Origin: Branchiostoma floridae
Taxonomy: Eukaryota > Chordata > Leptocardii > Amphioxiformes > Branchiostomatidae
Direction: 5' to 3'
Assembly: GCF_000003815.2 (NCBI RefSeq)
Contig: NC_049980.1
Location: forward strand, 4,978,804 to 5,019,378
Length of the DNA stretch: 40,575 bases
Part shown: in pieces, positions 1 to 10,225 of the stretch
How the letters are laid out: the number at the start of each line of letters is the position of its first letter
Position numbering within the stretch: position 1 is the stretch's first letter
Made by a program: the position numbers and the translations under genes
The notes under the pieces: generated by a model
Told to the model about the DNA's origin: nothing
What the model saw: only the letters and a program-made list of their open reading frames with translations
Databases searched by the model: none

Positions 1-87
1 GAAGGAACGAAGGAAAGGAAGAAAGAAAGAATGAAAGAAAAAAGAAAGAAAGAAAGAAGGAAAGAAGGAAGGAAAGAAAGAAAGAAT
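1..87. repeat. GAAA/GGAA purine microsatellite
   Basis: Degenerate tetranucleotide tract of GAAA, GGAA and GAAG words on the + strand. It runs off the left edge, so its full length is unknown. No coding signal. Confidence 0.95.
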
Positions 88-481
88 CATTTAGAGATTT
101 GCTAAGTTCAAGAAAACGATGCGAAAAAATGATGATAAATGCTGGGAACGACTGACAGATGGAGATAGGGCATAGAGAAATATGGCCAAAATTTACTTGT
201 AAAAGAGATTGAAGGTCTATACGAACCATGTGTGCTTACCGTATCTCAGTTAGAATAGCAGAACTTCCCACGTTGAACTAATAAATACCTGGGGTCTTTG
301 ATAAGCCATGGGGTAGTTTGTACCGGTCAAAAGTTTAGAAAAAATAAGCAGAGAGGACCACGTTATCTGTATTGTAACCAAAGGGTTAGATTGAATGAAT
401 GTGGGTTAAAGGTAGCACGACATTTCGACACCTGGACAGTTGGGCCTCTAGCCCTTCAGGACGATTCGCAAGCGGGTCCTG

Positions 482-571
482 GTTATGGTTATGGTTAGAG
501 TTAGTATTCGGGTTTACAAGCGTTGAGTTAGAATTAGAGTTAGAGTTAGAGTTAGAGTTAGAGCAAAGCGG
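482..571 (+). repeat. Degenerate GTTAGA hexamer repeat
   Basis: Starts with three GGTTAT-type words and, after about 40 bases, continues as five or more GTTAGA words. It resembles a telomere repeat (TTAGGG) but is mostly TTAGAG, so it is better read as an internal hexamer microsatellite. Two short open frames cross it and give Ser-Asn or Leu-Glu runs, a repeat artefact. Confidence 0.85.
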
Positions 572-1486
572 GTATACACTGGGCCTGTACCTACTTGCGA
601 AAAAAATTGCGACAATTTTGCGAATTTTCCCCAAATTTTTGATTTCGGTCACTTGCACAATGACGTTGACGTTCGATTTTTCGTATGAAGCCCATCTGTG
701 CAAGTTATTGGAAATCGTATTGTTGCAACTGAATTTAGTAAATTGGCCACTGCTGACGCATATTTTGACAATTGCTAATTGTTTATATTCTTATAATACT
801 TCAGGCAAAAAAATGGTGCCTGTTGTCGAATGTGAGATACCCGGGCCCCTGAAAAGGTCCTCTTGTATACCCAGAAACAGAACTATGTCCTTACCCCACT
901 GACACTGGCAAAAACCTGCCGATCTTACCCTAATGAAAGTTTTTGGGTCTCCTGTTTGCAAGGGGCGTACCATTTTTGTAGAATCGTTTCCCTAAAAATT
1001 CTGCTCATTTTTGTTGCATTATAAGATTGAACACTCTATCCAAAATTTTAGAAAGAAAAAGAAAATCCCATCTCGATCTTGATTTTGTTCAGGACGTAAC
1101 CAGCAACACGACTTTAATCTTTCTAGGCCTAAGGAGATAGTTGAGACATGTTTGTCATCTAGATTGACGTAATCGATCTTTCCAACGGCACCCTGAGGAC
1201 TTACCTCATTCTACATACGTCATTCTTGCCAAGGCCGGTCAGCAATTGGGTCCAATAAGCGATATCTCTGCCACAGTTAGTGTCAATCGGTGCCAAGAAT
1301 GTCTGGTCACTTCCAGGCCATTTCCGAAGTCACGAAACAGAACTGCACAGCTGAAGAGAGGCAAGGCTGGGTCATCCAGGGTCAAGGCCGACAAGTTTTG
1401 TAAAATGCGTGTATGCTACACAGGGGTCGCAGTGAAAGTATGGTCTTTTGAATGGTTCATAACAACTTTCACCTTCGCGATTACAC
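572..1486. other. No recognisable gene or repeat
   Basis: AT-rich sequence read in all frames. The open frames are short, lack recognisable motifs and lack paired splice signals. I see no terminal inverted repeats and no SINE boxes. It may hold old unrecognised repeat sequence. Confidence 0.5.
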
Positions 1487-1836
1487 GAAGCTGGTTTCAG
1501 TTACGCCGAAGGGTGGTTATGCTTTGCAGGTACAGATACAGAAGCTGGTGTGCTACACCGAAGGGCGCGGTTATATCGGCGACAAATACAGATACAGAAC
1601 TTTGTATGTTACGCCAAAGGGTGGTTATATCATATCGGCTATACAGATACAGATACAGAACTTTGTGTGTTACACCAAATTATGTTCATACCAGCTATAC
1701 AAATACCAGATACATACCTTTGTATGTTACGATGAAGGGAGTTATACCGGCTATATACAGATACAGAAGCTGGTGTGTTGCGCTAAAGGGCGGTTATACA
1801 TGTACAGATATACAGATGCAGAAGCTGGTGTGTTAG
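1487..1836 (+). repeat. Minisatellite made of LINE 3'-tail units
   Basis: Seven imperfect units of about 49-61 bases start near 1487, 1541, 1597, 1658, 1717, 1766 and 1821. Each runs roughly GAAGCTGGTGTGTTACGCC, then GAAGGGCGGTTATA, then a CGGCTATA and ATACAGATACAG tail. The same unit occurs once as the 3' end of the LINE fragment ending at 12972, and once reversed at 10055-10145. The array therefore looks like tandem amplification of a LINE 3' terminus. The overlapping long open frames are repeat artefacts. Confidence 0.85.
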
Positions 1837-2051
1837 TGCAAATATCATCTTTTCCGTTGCCTACCCCTCTCTCTTCCTCCGTGGTCACCTAGTTCCTTGC
1901 ATTTTGAATTGGCTAGGCCCAATGACTGTCACAACTTCAGTTGGCCGTACAACTTCAGTTTTCTATTCTTTACTGTAGTTAGAATGTCTTGGTACGGACC
2001 GACATTCTGCTTGACTAGTACTCTATTTCGTACTTCGGCTTGTACCACTTC

Positions 2052-2690
2052 AATGTCCTTCGCTACAGAAAAGTGACGAAACCCTTGGATATCGCTACAG
2101 AAAAGCGACGAAACCCTTGGATCGCTACAGAAAAGTGACGAAACCCTTGGATCGCCACAGAAAAGTGACAAAACCCTTGGATCGCTACAGAAAAGTGACA
2201 AAACACTTGGATCGCTACAGAAAAGTGACAAAACCCTTAGATCGCCACAGAAAAGTGACAAAACCCTTGGATCGCTACAGAAAAGTGACGAAACTCTTGA
2301 ATCGCTACAGAAAAGTGACGAAACCCTTGGATCGCTACAGAAAAGTGACGAAACCCTTGGATCGCTACAGAAAAGTAACGAAACCCTTGGATCGCTACAG
2401 AAAAGTTACGAAACCCTTGGATCGCCAAAGAAAACGTGAAGCCCTTGGATCGCTACAGAAAAGTAACGAAACCCTTGGATCGCTACAGAAAAGTAACGAA
2501 ACCCTTGGATCGCTACAGAAAAGTAACGAAACCCTTGGATCGCTACAGAAAACGTGAAACCCTTGGATCGCTACAGAAAAGTAACGAAACCCTTGGATCG
2601 CTACAGAAAAGTGACAAAACCCTTGGATCGCTACAGAAAAGAGACAAAACCCTTGGATCGCTACGGACTGAAAGTGACGAAACCCTTGCT
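2052..2690. repeat. 30-bp minisatellite, about 21 units
   Basis: Tandem units of consensus GATCGCTACAGAAAAG then TGACGAAACCCTTG (30 bases). Because 30 is divisible by three, several frames stay open on both strands and spell ten-residue repeats (such as DRYRKVTKPL). This is not evidence of a protein. Two units near 2421-2448 and 2540-2567 are 28 bases long (core AAAACGTGAA) and break the frame. Units left of about 2390 mostly carry GTGAC, and many right of it carry GTAAC, so variants are clustered as expected from local duplication. Confidence 0.95.
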
Positions 2691-3135
2691 TTGGATGTGT
2701 GCCAAGCGCCTGAAAATCTCACACTGGCCCCATACAAACATACCAGAATGATCCCCCTCCAAAAATAAGATTTAACGAGGCCAATACCTCCACGTCTTAC
2801 TCCCAAAACATGTGTCTTAAGGTTGTCACAGCGGGAGATCGAAATACGGCCTCAATGTCGGCCAATTATCTTGATCAAGTCAAGGGCAAGTTTACCCTTT
2901 TCTTCCTAGCGGTGTCACGTTGCTATTTTATCTTGAGAAGAGTTTGTGTTTTCAGGAATGACATGTGGTACAACCACACACAGTACGTTTATTATCTTTT
3001 ACACAAAAACGACACCGATAGGGGCATAGATGGCTGCAGGTGATAGGGTAACTCTATATCATGTTGTGAATGGTGGTCCTAATAATGTCAAGTTCGGCAA
3101 TTGTTGTACACTGTTTATAGTCTGCCGTTTTTAAT

Positions 3136-3153
3136 TAGAGAGAGAGAGAGACC
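3136..3153. repeat. GA dinucleotide tract
   Basis: Short AG repeat just inside the left arm of the long inverted repeat. Confidence 0.9.
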
Positions 3154-3211
3154 GTAGCAGGTGTAAGAGGAGGGACCAGCAGTTGCGCAGTTGAGTGCAC
3201 TGTGCAGCCTA

Positions 3212-3401
3212 CTCTCCAAGCAGAGGTTAGGCTCCGGCTGTTTTTTAAACGTTTTTTAGTCGTTTGTATCGGGCTTTCTATTTTGCAATTTTTCTTGAAG
3301 TACGCCAGGTTCGACACAGCAAGATAAAAAAATAGAAAGCCCGATAAAAACGACTAAGAAACGATAAAAAAACAGCCGCAGCCTAACCTCTGCTTGGAGA
3401 G
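3212..3401. mobile_element. Foldback MITE nested in the long inverted repeat
   Basis: Ends read CTCTCCAAGCAGAGGTTAGG and its reverse complement. The complementarity runs on through an AGCCGG/CAGCCG segment, T-rich and A-rich arms and a shared GGGCTTTCTATTTT/AAAATAGAAAGCCC inner stem, so the whole 190 bases can fold into one imperfect hairpin. CAGCCTA occurs just outside both ends (3205-3211 and 3408-3414), a possible but offset target-site duplication. No coding capacity, so non-autonomous. Confidence 0.8.
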
Positions 3402-4032
3402 TTCGTACAGCCTAATTATTGATTAAAATCAACTATTTTTCTAGGTAAATTTTTATCATAAAAGTCGACTTTTTTTTTGCTAGGGAGGAAGAAGCATGTT
3501 ATGTTTAAAATTTGGGAAATAATTGTGACCTTTTGCCATGATTTGACCTGTAGTTGACCGCTAAATGGCAGCTCATGGATTGGACTGACCCATTAGGATA
3601 TGGGGTGAAATTCTAGGCTTATTTCAAACTTCAGACTCGTTAAAATGCAACAGTTGACCTCCCACTTTTTAAACCAAAACAAATCTAGCTTTGAAGTGGC
3701 GGTAACGACTTTAAATTTGGAAAGTAGGTAAACGTGTTTTGCAGTCATTGTTTTCGCATTGATCAACCATATATATTGCATTAGACAGTTCATTAGGTCT
3801 CCCTATAAGGGAGAGTGTAGAATGGCAAGCGAATTGCGCACACCCAACTGTTAAACTGGTAGACTATAAACAGTGTACAACAATTGCCGAACTTGACATT
3901 ATTAGGACCACCATTCACAACATGATATAGCGTTACCCTATCACATGCAGCCATCTATGCCCCTATCAGTGTCGTTTTTGTGTAAAAGATAATAAACGTA
4001 CTGTGTGTGGTTATACCACATGTCACTCCTGA

Positions 4033-4408
4033 CATAAATAAATAAACTGTTAATCTACGTACTTTCGATGCAGATGTTGTCGGATTAAGGCTATCGACAG
4101 AGTAATCCTGTCAATAAGAATTATTGACAAGATATTCCTGTCAATTAAAACTCTTTTACACTACACGATGTTCCTGACAATAATACAATTGCACTAAAAG
4201 CTCTTTTGATACATAAGTGAGCCGGGAAGTGCTGAGAAAATGTTGCGTCCAAGTACGTGCAATTTATCACAAAATCGCAAGGTGTCCTCTTTGAACCACT
4301 CTGGGCATTTGTAAACTACCACTGGTTGGGTGAAACACGGCGCTAATGTGTTGTTAACCACCTGCAGAAATATAGCCTGGTATCCATCCATATTAATAGC
4401 TCGTAAAT
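4033..4408. other. No recognisable gene; short reverse-strand frame
   Basis: AT-rich, with repeated CCTGTCAAT-like words around 4110-4145 (three loose copies). A 65-codon reverse-strand frame (4194-4391) has no recognisable motif. It abuts the retroelement fragment that follows and may be part of an older copy. Confidence 0.4.
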
Positions 4409-4707
4409 AATGATAAATACGTCTTAGCCTTGCTATCCTTTGAAATCCAAGTTGTCTTCAGCTTGAGTTTGCCTTGCCTTTTTTTCTTTGGAATCCAAAT
4501 TGTCTTCAGTCTGAATTGTCTTACAACGTTTCCTATTGGACATCTGAAATTGTCTTCATTCATGGTTAGAGTATAAAAGACCTGTTTCTTCCAGATCTCT
4601 TCAGTGTCACTGACGAAGGATAGTGGATTCTATCCGAAACGTCTGACCGTTTCAAAACCATATCCAGTTGCTTGAGTAACTACTTTTTGGCGTAATGATA
4701 AATACGT
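4409..4707 (+). mobile_element. Retroelement/LTR fragment with TATA box and hairpins
   Basis: The identical 14-mer AATGATAAATACGT stands at 4409-4422 and 4694-4707. Between lie a TATAAAAG box (4572-4579) and two consecutive hairpins: GGATAG/CTATCC (4618-4623, 4630-4635) and GAAACG/CGTTTC (4636-4641, 4648-4653). They are preceded by CTGACGA, and CTGANGA plus GAAA match part of a hammerhead ribozyme core. Animal Penelope-like elements carry hammerhead motifs in their terminal repeats (family knowledge), so a Penelope-like LTR unit is my best guess. The 14-mers could be target-site duplications or LTR junctions. No reverse transcriptase frame is seen nearby. Confidence 0.45.
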
Positions 4708-5821
4708 ATTTGCGCAGAGGACAGAAGAGACTCGGGAGCTATACTTTGGCTGGATACAAGGCTAGCAGAAATATTCAATTGGGTTCTTGTTTATTTCTTC
4801 ACCAAATCTCTCTCAAAGTTCACCCCATATACGTACCTATTTCGTCAAATGTACGTCAGAACATCCAACTTAATTAGGTAACAGAAAGGAACTGCATGTA
4901 GAAGAAAGAAGCAGAAACCTTTCCTAACGTCCAGTGCCTTGGTACAGAAAATGTTTTCTACCAGGGTGGTCTGTGAACAAAAAGTATTTTGAAATGAGAT
5001 CTTTCAGTTTTCCACGCGATGACTTAGTCACGCTTGGTCGAAGCGAGCCCAACTTGTTAGCGAGACCTCGGGTATCTCAATTGGACGTAGTTATTTGTGG
5101 CCGATTAAAGCGTCAACTTTGCTAATTTTTCCTTGCTAGGGTAAAATAAGTGACTTCTTCTTCTTGTCCTTGTCATCCTGTCGGAAGTCACTGGCAGATG
5201 GACTTGGCGATGTGCAACCAAATCCAGTCTGCCACAGGTTGGGCATCTGAAGGCACTTGTTGTGCACGGATTTTTCCTGCAAAATAAGTGACTACTACAA
5301 ACAAAATGGCAAGAGATGTCAAATTTTCAGGCTCTGCCTCAAATAAGATAAAGCATAATTTTATTGGAGATTGCAGTGATGCCATTGAATTAAAAACCGA
5401 TGTACAATTATCAACATTCATCAAAAAGAGAATAGCAGTGATTGTTCCTGTTGGTGACTAGTTGGTGTCGAGTTCGCTCTCATTTGCGACATTTTGTCAA
5501 ATGCTATTTCAAATTCGCCATTTCAAGCAACCGATTGGCACCGATTAGCAACACATTTGAGCCTGTTTGCAACCAGTTGGTGAATGTCTTTCTCAAACAG
5601 TCGCTCGACAACAGACGCGGTCCAGGCTTTCAGCGCTAACGCCACCCGATCGTGACCCTGTTTAGAACGTTTAGAGTCTGTTATCGCGAACTTGACTAGT
5701 TTTCAGCAGGGTAGAAACTGGAGCCGTCAGAGTAACGATGTAAGACTGTACAAGGGACAAGGTTGGAGGAGCAGGGGGAAGCTATGTCATAGATTGTTGC
5801 TGCCAATGTTTGTCCTACGTT
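4708..5821. other. No recognisable gene
   Basis: Short unconnected frames only. AAAATAAGTGACT occurs twice (about 5143 and 5281) flanking a 140-base segment, which may be a small insertion with direct repeats. Repeated GATTGGCACCGATTAGCAAC-type wording near 5530-5560 looks like decayed repeat sequence. No confident class. Confidence 0.4.
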
Positions 5822-5994
5822 ACATTTCCAAACCGGGGCCCGGCCGGGCAGCTTTCCGGAACAAAAAGTATGATACAAAAGACACCAAAGTACACAAGAC
5901 GTGAAGAGAATAGTCATTTTGTGAATATTTTTACGTAAACATTTCTCTTTTTCGTTTTCACAAACAGCCTTGCCGGGTCCCTATTTGGAAATGT
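5822..5994. mobile_element. MITE with CATTTCCAAA terminal inverted repeats
   Basis: Left end ACATTTCCAAACCGGGGCCC and right end GGGTCCCTATTTGGAAATGT are imperfect inverted repeats, continued by GGCCGGGC and GCCGGG. The AT-rich centre has no coding frame. ACGTT lies beside both ends (5817-5821 and 5996-6000, one base out of register on the right), a possible target-site duplication. Superfamily undetermined. Confidence 0.75.
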
Positions 5995-6665
5995 GACGTT
6001 TGGTTTAGAAGGTGTGCTGGTCAGAAGTAAAACAGCGTTGCAACCACTGGGCGAGCACATATTCCACAGGTCGCTCAACGAATTTCATAGACAAAAGACC
6101 TTATCTCTTTACGTCTTGTGTGTTTTATTTTTTTATCTTTTGAACCATATCCTCACATATTCTATCATATTCCAATAATGAAATCAAGGGAAGCACAGAT
6201 ACGGTTTTTGGTCGCTGTACCGTCGCTCAGCGATCGTCTCTAGGACGAAAGGGAAACTCACTCTGAGGTGGTCTGATTGTTTAATGTATCGGATATTAAA
6301 GTAATTAGGGGGATTTAAGGACACCTTATGGTTCGTCTCAAGACAGGGTCAGAACAGGCGAACCTGATCTTAGCAGTTCTTATGATCAGTTGTACTGAGA
6401 TGGCGTTCGTGTGTTTTGGGCTTATACTGGAGGTATAACGATAACAGGAGCGAAGTAGAGGAGAGTTTTTTAATGTCATGTTTACCAAGTTTCATACAGT
6501 CAGACATGGTCTTAGTTAACAGAGACATTAGTGTTGTTTACATGAAGATAGGACTTTTAAACGCTAGGTGAAGTCGGGTACTCCACTGAAGAGATTCCTT
6601 TCCTTTGTAGCGAAATGGACCTTTGATTTGAGAATTGTCCATTCACTAGTTTTCACAGACAATAA
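5995..6665. other. No recognisable gene
   Basis: AT-rich sequence without long frames, splice-signal pairs or obvious repeats. Confidence 0.4.
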
Positions 6666-6748
6666 GGTCCAGGTTCAGGTCCGGAGCTGATCCTCTGGAC
6701 CTGGACCGTACCTGGACCTGAATTTTCTGTGCCGGTACCCATCCCTAC
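6666..6748. repeat. GGTCCAGGT-rich dyad repeat, copy 1
   Basis: Dense alternating GGTCC, GGACC and CAGGTCCGG words ending in GCCGGTACCCATCCCTAC. A second stretch of the same design lies at 18961-19046, ending in CCGGTATACCTACCCCTA. The many overlapping palindromes make the class hard to judge. Probably a dispersed repeat. Confidence 0.55.
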
Positions 6749-7190
6749 TGTCGATCCTTCGACGTGTTAAATCTTCCGCATACCAACGTGTTAAGGTTGG
6801 AACGGAGTGACTGACAGCTACATGCCCAAAACAGCTGCACGTTCACACCCCATCTTCTGTCCTGACGTGTTCTACCCACGGGGAGGTCACATGAGGAAAT
6901 GGACAGAGGAACGATCAAGTGCAGATAACTCACAGCTTCACGGTCAAGGTTACAATTCGGAATTCCCTCTCCGATTGTCCTAAAATGACCCTCTCACGAA
7001 ATATGCTGTATGCAGAGTTCCCATTAGAATTTGGGACCAAACATTTGCTAGGTCGCTCGTCAACGTCATATACAAAGAACAAATCTTTTATTACGGTTTA
7101 GATGGTTTCTTGTCATTACATATTTTGTCATATTGCATCAAATTCCAGGAATTTTTGTTAGCACTGCATGCCACTTCATGGCATAACACA
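6749..7190. other. No recognisable gene
   Basis: Short frames of about 60 codons on both strands with no motif. Confidence 0.35.
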
Positions 7191-7513
7191 CCAGGTTTGT
7201 ATTGAACAGTACAAGATGCATATCTGGACAGATTTATTTGATCCACTCACACCGGGAAGGTCCCCTTCTCTTTTCGATAAGTGTGGTGGGTTCTTTTACA
7301 AGGTGTGACTCTCCTCAAACACGGGACCTCCATTCAACGTCCTACTCAAAGAGCGACGCTATAAACCGAAGCTAGGTACTCATTTTCATCTGGTTGAACT
7401 GAGAACATTCGTGTAAAGTGTCTTTCTAAAGAGCACGTATCGGAGCATGTCAGGAATTCAAGCCCACGACCTCTGGGTACTGTACCAAACATCCTAAAAG
7501 CAAATACGTCACC
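7191..7513 (-). mobile_element. tRNA-derived SINE, reverse strand
   Basis: Read on the - strand it starts near GGTGACGTATTTGC, followed by a GGCTTGAATTCC B-box-like word, then the body words TTTAGAAAGACACTTTACAC, GAGTACCTAGCTTCGG and GACGTTGAATGGAGGTCC. It ends with GTGAGTGGATCAAATAAATC and a TGTACTGTTCAA tail. The same order occurs in the + copy at 29276-29825, which supports one family. Internal pol III promoter boxes and reverse transcription by a partner LINE are family knowledge. Confidence 0.75.
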
Positions 7514-7603
7514 AATTATGATAAAATCAAGGGTCCCTCAAATCCAATTTTCTTTGCTCAGTGATCACTATCTAATGGAAATCTGGCTTAAAGCTTTAGA
7601 TCA

Positions 7604-7977
7604 GGCCATGTTGATTTGATTATATGGATGACATCCTTTGGGAATCCAAAAACTGATGCGAGGGTGCGAATAAAAACAAACAAAGTGGCCTTCATTGTGA
7701 CATCTTAGTGGCCAGGAAGGTTGAACAAATGACTGAACACACAGAATATGGTAACAAACAATAGATTCTTCATTTTGTTCTTTCACATCTTTTTTGACCT
7801 TGGAATGAAGATACTGTTTCCGATATTAATTTTTGCAATCCACGGCATATGTCTGCTTATTTTGAAGCTGATTTGTACGATAAAGAGTATGATAAAAAAA
7901 CTTTTTTTTATTCGTGGAAACGGCCAAAAATGTATATGCACGTGTAGATGTCTTCCATATAATCAAACCAACGTGCC
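7604..7977. mobile_element. MITE with GGCCATGTTG ends
   Basis: The left end GGCCATGTTGATTTGATTAT then ATGGATGACATC is mirrored on the right by GATGTCTTCCATATAATC then AAACCAACGTGCC. The subterminal word TATGGATGACATC is shared with the larger MITEs at 8990-9494 and 37821-38346, so these are probably related families. No coding capacity. The open frames crossing it are too short to be a transposase. Confidence 0.75.
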
Positions 7978-8329
7978 CAAATGGAAAGGTGGCCTTAGAT
8001 AAGGTGGAATGTTGAGACATGAGACAAGATGTCTTCACAGCTGTCAGGAGATTCAACAGACGAGTCAGAGAGGTGCCCACTACACCGGACCACCTGTTGG
8101 CCCAGGGCGAGGTTTAACTTTGATCACCGGCCTGTGAACGGGTTAAGAACCCTCCAACCCGCGGGGCCGGAGAGAGAGGTCTTCAGTCTAGTTCAAGGTC
8201 AAATCTAAGCCTGGCATAAGCAAGGGCTTATCCGCGCTAAGGAGGTAAACATTGGTCACTGAGATACAAAATGTAAACATCGTGGAATTCGGAAGCACAG
8301 TTAATGCCATGGCAGTCACTAGCTACAAC
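7978..8329. other. No recognisable gene
   Basis: Moderately GC-rich around 8090-8180 but without long frames, inverted repeats or splice-signal pairs. Confidence 0.35.
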
Positions 8330-8426
8330 TAGATGAAAAAAAAATATCCAGAAACACGAAAAGATAAACACACACACACACACAAACACACACATACATA
8401 CACACATACAATAAATAAAGGTGGAA

Positions 8427-8459
<33 letters not shown>

Positions 8460-8505
8460 TACGCACTAAAAACTATACCTCAATTTTTCATGGAGGTAAT
8501 TAGCT
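8330..8505 (-). repeat. Mosaic repeat family copy with CA and GA tracts
   Basis: On the - strand it opens with ACCTCCATGAAAAATTGAGG, an imperfect hairpin, then GGTATAGTTTTTAG, a TC tract (8436-8459 as GA on +), a GT tract (8369-8400 as CA) and TGTTTCTGGATATTT. The same order is seen at 12243-12480 and, in part, at 32463-32640. Confidence 0.6.
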
Positions 8506-8986
8506 ATTTGTCTCCGTGAATGAAGACTAAAGTTTAGTGGACCAACACGTCACACAAATTAGGACTTATCAAACTTATCGGCTGACTCCGAGACGGAGGG
8601 CGACACAGGTTATCTGACATAAATCTACAACTCGTTGGTGCACGCCCCTTCTTCGCGAATTATATTAGCCTTCTTCGTATATTGTTCTTCGTAATTCTGA
8701 ATAGTACATCATTTTTGGCAACGTTCACCTGATGCAATTCTCGTATTCATCAAATAAGCACACAGAATTCTACACATAGATATCAAAGACCATGGCAGAC
8801 ACATACGTATTTTTCCCACATATGTGAACAAAGTAGGGCAATCCACTGTAGTGTGTTAAAGGGTCGGGCGTGTAAAAGGAGGCAGGGCGTCACGAATCGA
8901 GGTTACACGGGGTTATAGAGGGACCACCTAAGGTCGGCTGGTGCCTCTCGGAACAAAGCAGAGCTCATCAACCAGAGTTACCGGCT
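8506..8986. other. No recognisable gene
   Basis: No long frames, TIRs or RNA gene signatures. Confidence 0.35.
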
Positions 8987-8989
8987 TTA

Positions 8990-9494
8990 GGCCACAGCAA
9001 GTAAATCTTATGGATGACATTCTATGCAGGGTGCAGAAATAATGAGATAGCGCAAAAAAAACAAGATTGGTAAAAATCAAGATGGCTAAATTTTGAAAAT
9101 AGACACCATAAACGCTGTAACAATATTTGAAGTGACAAAACGTGGCATAACAAATAACAAGACATTCGTTCCTGTATTAAACAAGTGAACTAGTGTGGTA
9201 ATAGTGATACTAGTGTGGTACATTGGTATCACTTGCCAAGTTGGCAACTACATTCATGGCTTCCATATTGGTGTCACTTTTACCACTATCCAACAAGTTT
9301 TACTTCTGCAACTTTAGTCATGGCTACCTCCCTAGTGCCACTTCTACAGGTATGATTATTAGGCTACAACAGAATATGTTGCCTAGTTTGGTCTATCTGA
9401 CCATCCCCGAAGAGGATAAATTTTTTTTTTTCTCTGAAATCAGGCGAAAGTTAATGAGCGTCGATGTCATCCATAATATTTACTTGCTGTGGCC
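8990..9494. mobile_element. MITE, GGCCACAGCAAGTAAAT family, copy 1
   Basis: The left end GGCCACAGCAAGTAAATCTT then ATGGATGACAT is mirrored by ATGTCATCCATAATATTTAC then TTGCTGTGGCC on the right. It is flanked by TTA (8987-8989) and TAA (9495-9497). The same-orientation copy at 37821-38346 matches along its whole length, including internal GTGTGGTAATAGTGA and CTATCCAA words. A 3-base T-A rich target suggests PIF/Harbinger. No transposase frame is present, so it is non-autonomous. Confidence 0.85.
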
Positions 9495-9497
9495 TAA

Positions 9498-10054
9498 GCG
9501 GCTTTTCTGGGGTTGGGGCAGGGGGTGACCTTGAAGGTAAAACTCTCCCGGCAACGATTGGAAACGGAAGCACTGAGAGGTCGGACGTTCCGACTTCTGA
9601 AGGCGCTGTGGGCACTACAAGGGTCCAGTCAAGACGGGAAAGTCAAACTTCAAGTGTTGGGCCAAGGAGGTAGGGTTGTAAGCTGTTGTACTAAGGCAGA
9701 CTGAAGTGTCTTGTTGTACATCAAGGTTTTCTTCAATAATATAAGAAGGTAAAGTTGTCATTCCCTTAATCTTTTTCTTATGAACAGTCTATTTTATCAT
9801 TGACGTTTAATGTAACGTCGTTACTGAGAGGTGAAACCTTCAGTCATGGGGGGAAATGTGTTTGTAACAGCAGCGGCATTTCTAAAAATGGTAGCATTTT
9901 AGGATATCAACCTTGAGTTATCACTGTTATAATTGAGTTATCACTTTACATGCCGCCATATATGCACAGGGATAAGGACAAAGTCGTGTATTTTGCATAC
10001 GTGAGTATACCATTGCATACCATTCACAAAAGCTATGATGGCAGACGCTAAGCT
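9498..10054. other. No recognisable gene
   Basis: Frames of 60-70 codons between 9500 and 9700 overlap each other on one strand and show no motif. The rest is AT-rich. Confidence 0.35.
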
Positions 10055-10145
10055 TCTGTATCTGTATCCATATAGCCAGTATAGCCACCCTTCGGCGTAA
10101 CACACCAGCTTCGCGGGCACGCGGCGCGGCAGCAGCTGGTTATAC
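10055..10145 (-). mobile_element. LINE 3' tail, truncated, reverse strand
   Basis: On the - strand it reads ATAACCAGCTGCTGCCGCG, then GCGAAGCTGGTGTGTTACGC, GGCTATACTGGCTATATGG and a GATACAGATACAG tail. It is the same 3' terminal sequence as in the LINE fragment at 12686-12972. The coding part is absent: 5'-truncated. Confidence 0.75.
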
Positions 10146-10225
10146 ACTCAATGACATGTCACGCCTAACATTCAGGGCACATTTGACTGCAAATGTTAGT
10201 GAGGGACTGAAATTTAGATATCTAG

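Larger units (their letters stand above)
2952..4032. mobile_element. Element or duplication with ~175-bp inverted repeats
   Basis: The left arm (2952 to about 3126) and right arm (about 3857-4032) are reverse complements with about six mismatches by eye. Both contain AACCACACACAGTACGTTTA in matching positions. The outer ends read TCAGGA and its complement. The spacer of about 730 bases holds a separate foldback at 3212-3401 and no coding frame. No clear target-site duplication is visible. It could be a foldback/long-TIR transposon or a local inverted duplication. The low divergence suggests recent origin or arm conversion. Confidence 0.75.

Noticed and set aside
482-571. Telomere repeat
   Set aside because: Hexamers are TTAGAG/TTATGG rather than TTAGGG, and the tract is short and internal. 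The TTAGGG words at 27026-27068 are scattered, not an array.
2052-2690. CRISPR-like regular array
   Set aside because: Units are directly adjacent with no unique spacers and the setting is eukaryotic.
1929-2806. Ten-residue repeat proteins on both strands
   Set aside because: The 30-bp DNA unit is divisible by three, so many frames stay open. The 28-bp units break them, and there is no start or domain support.
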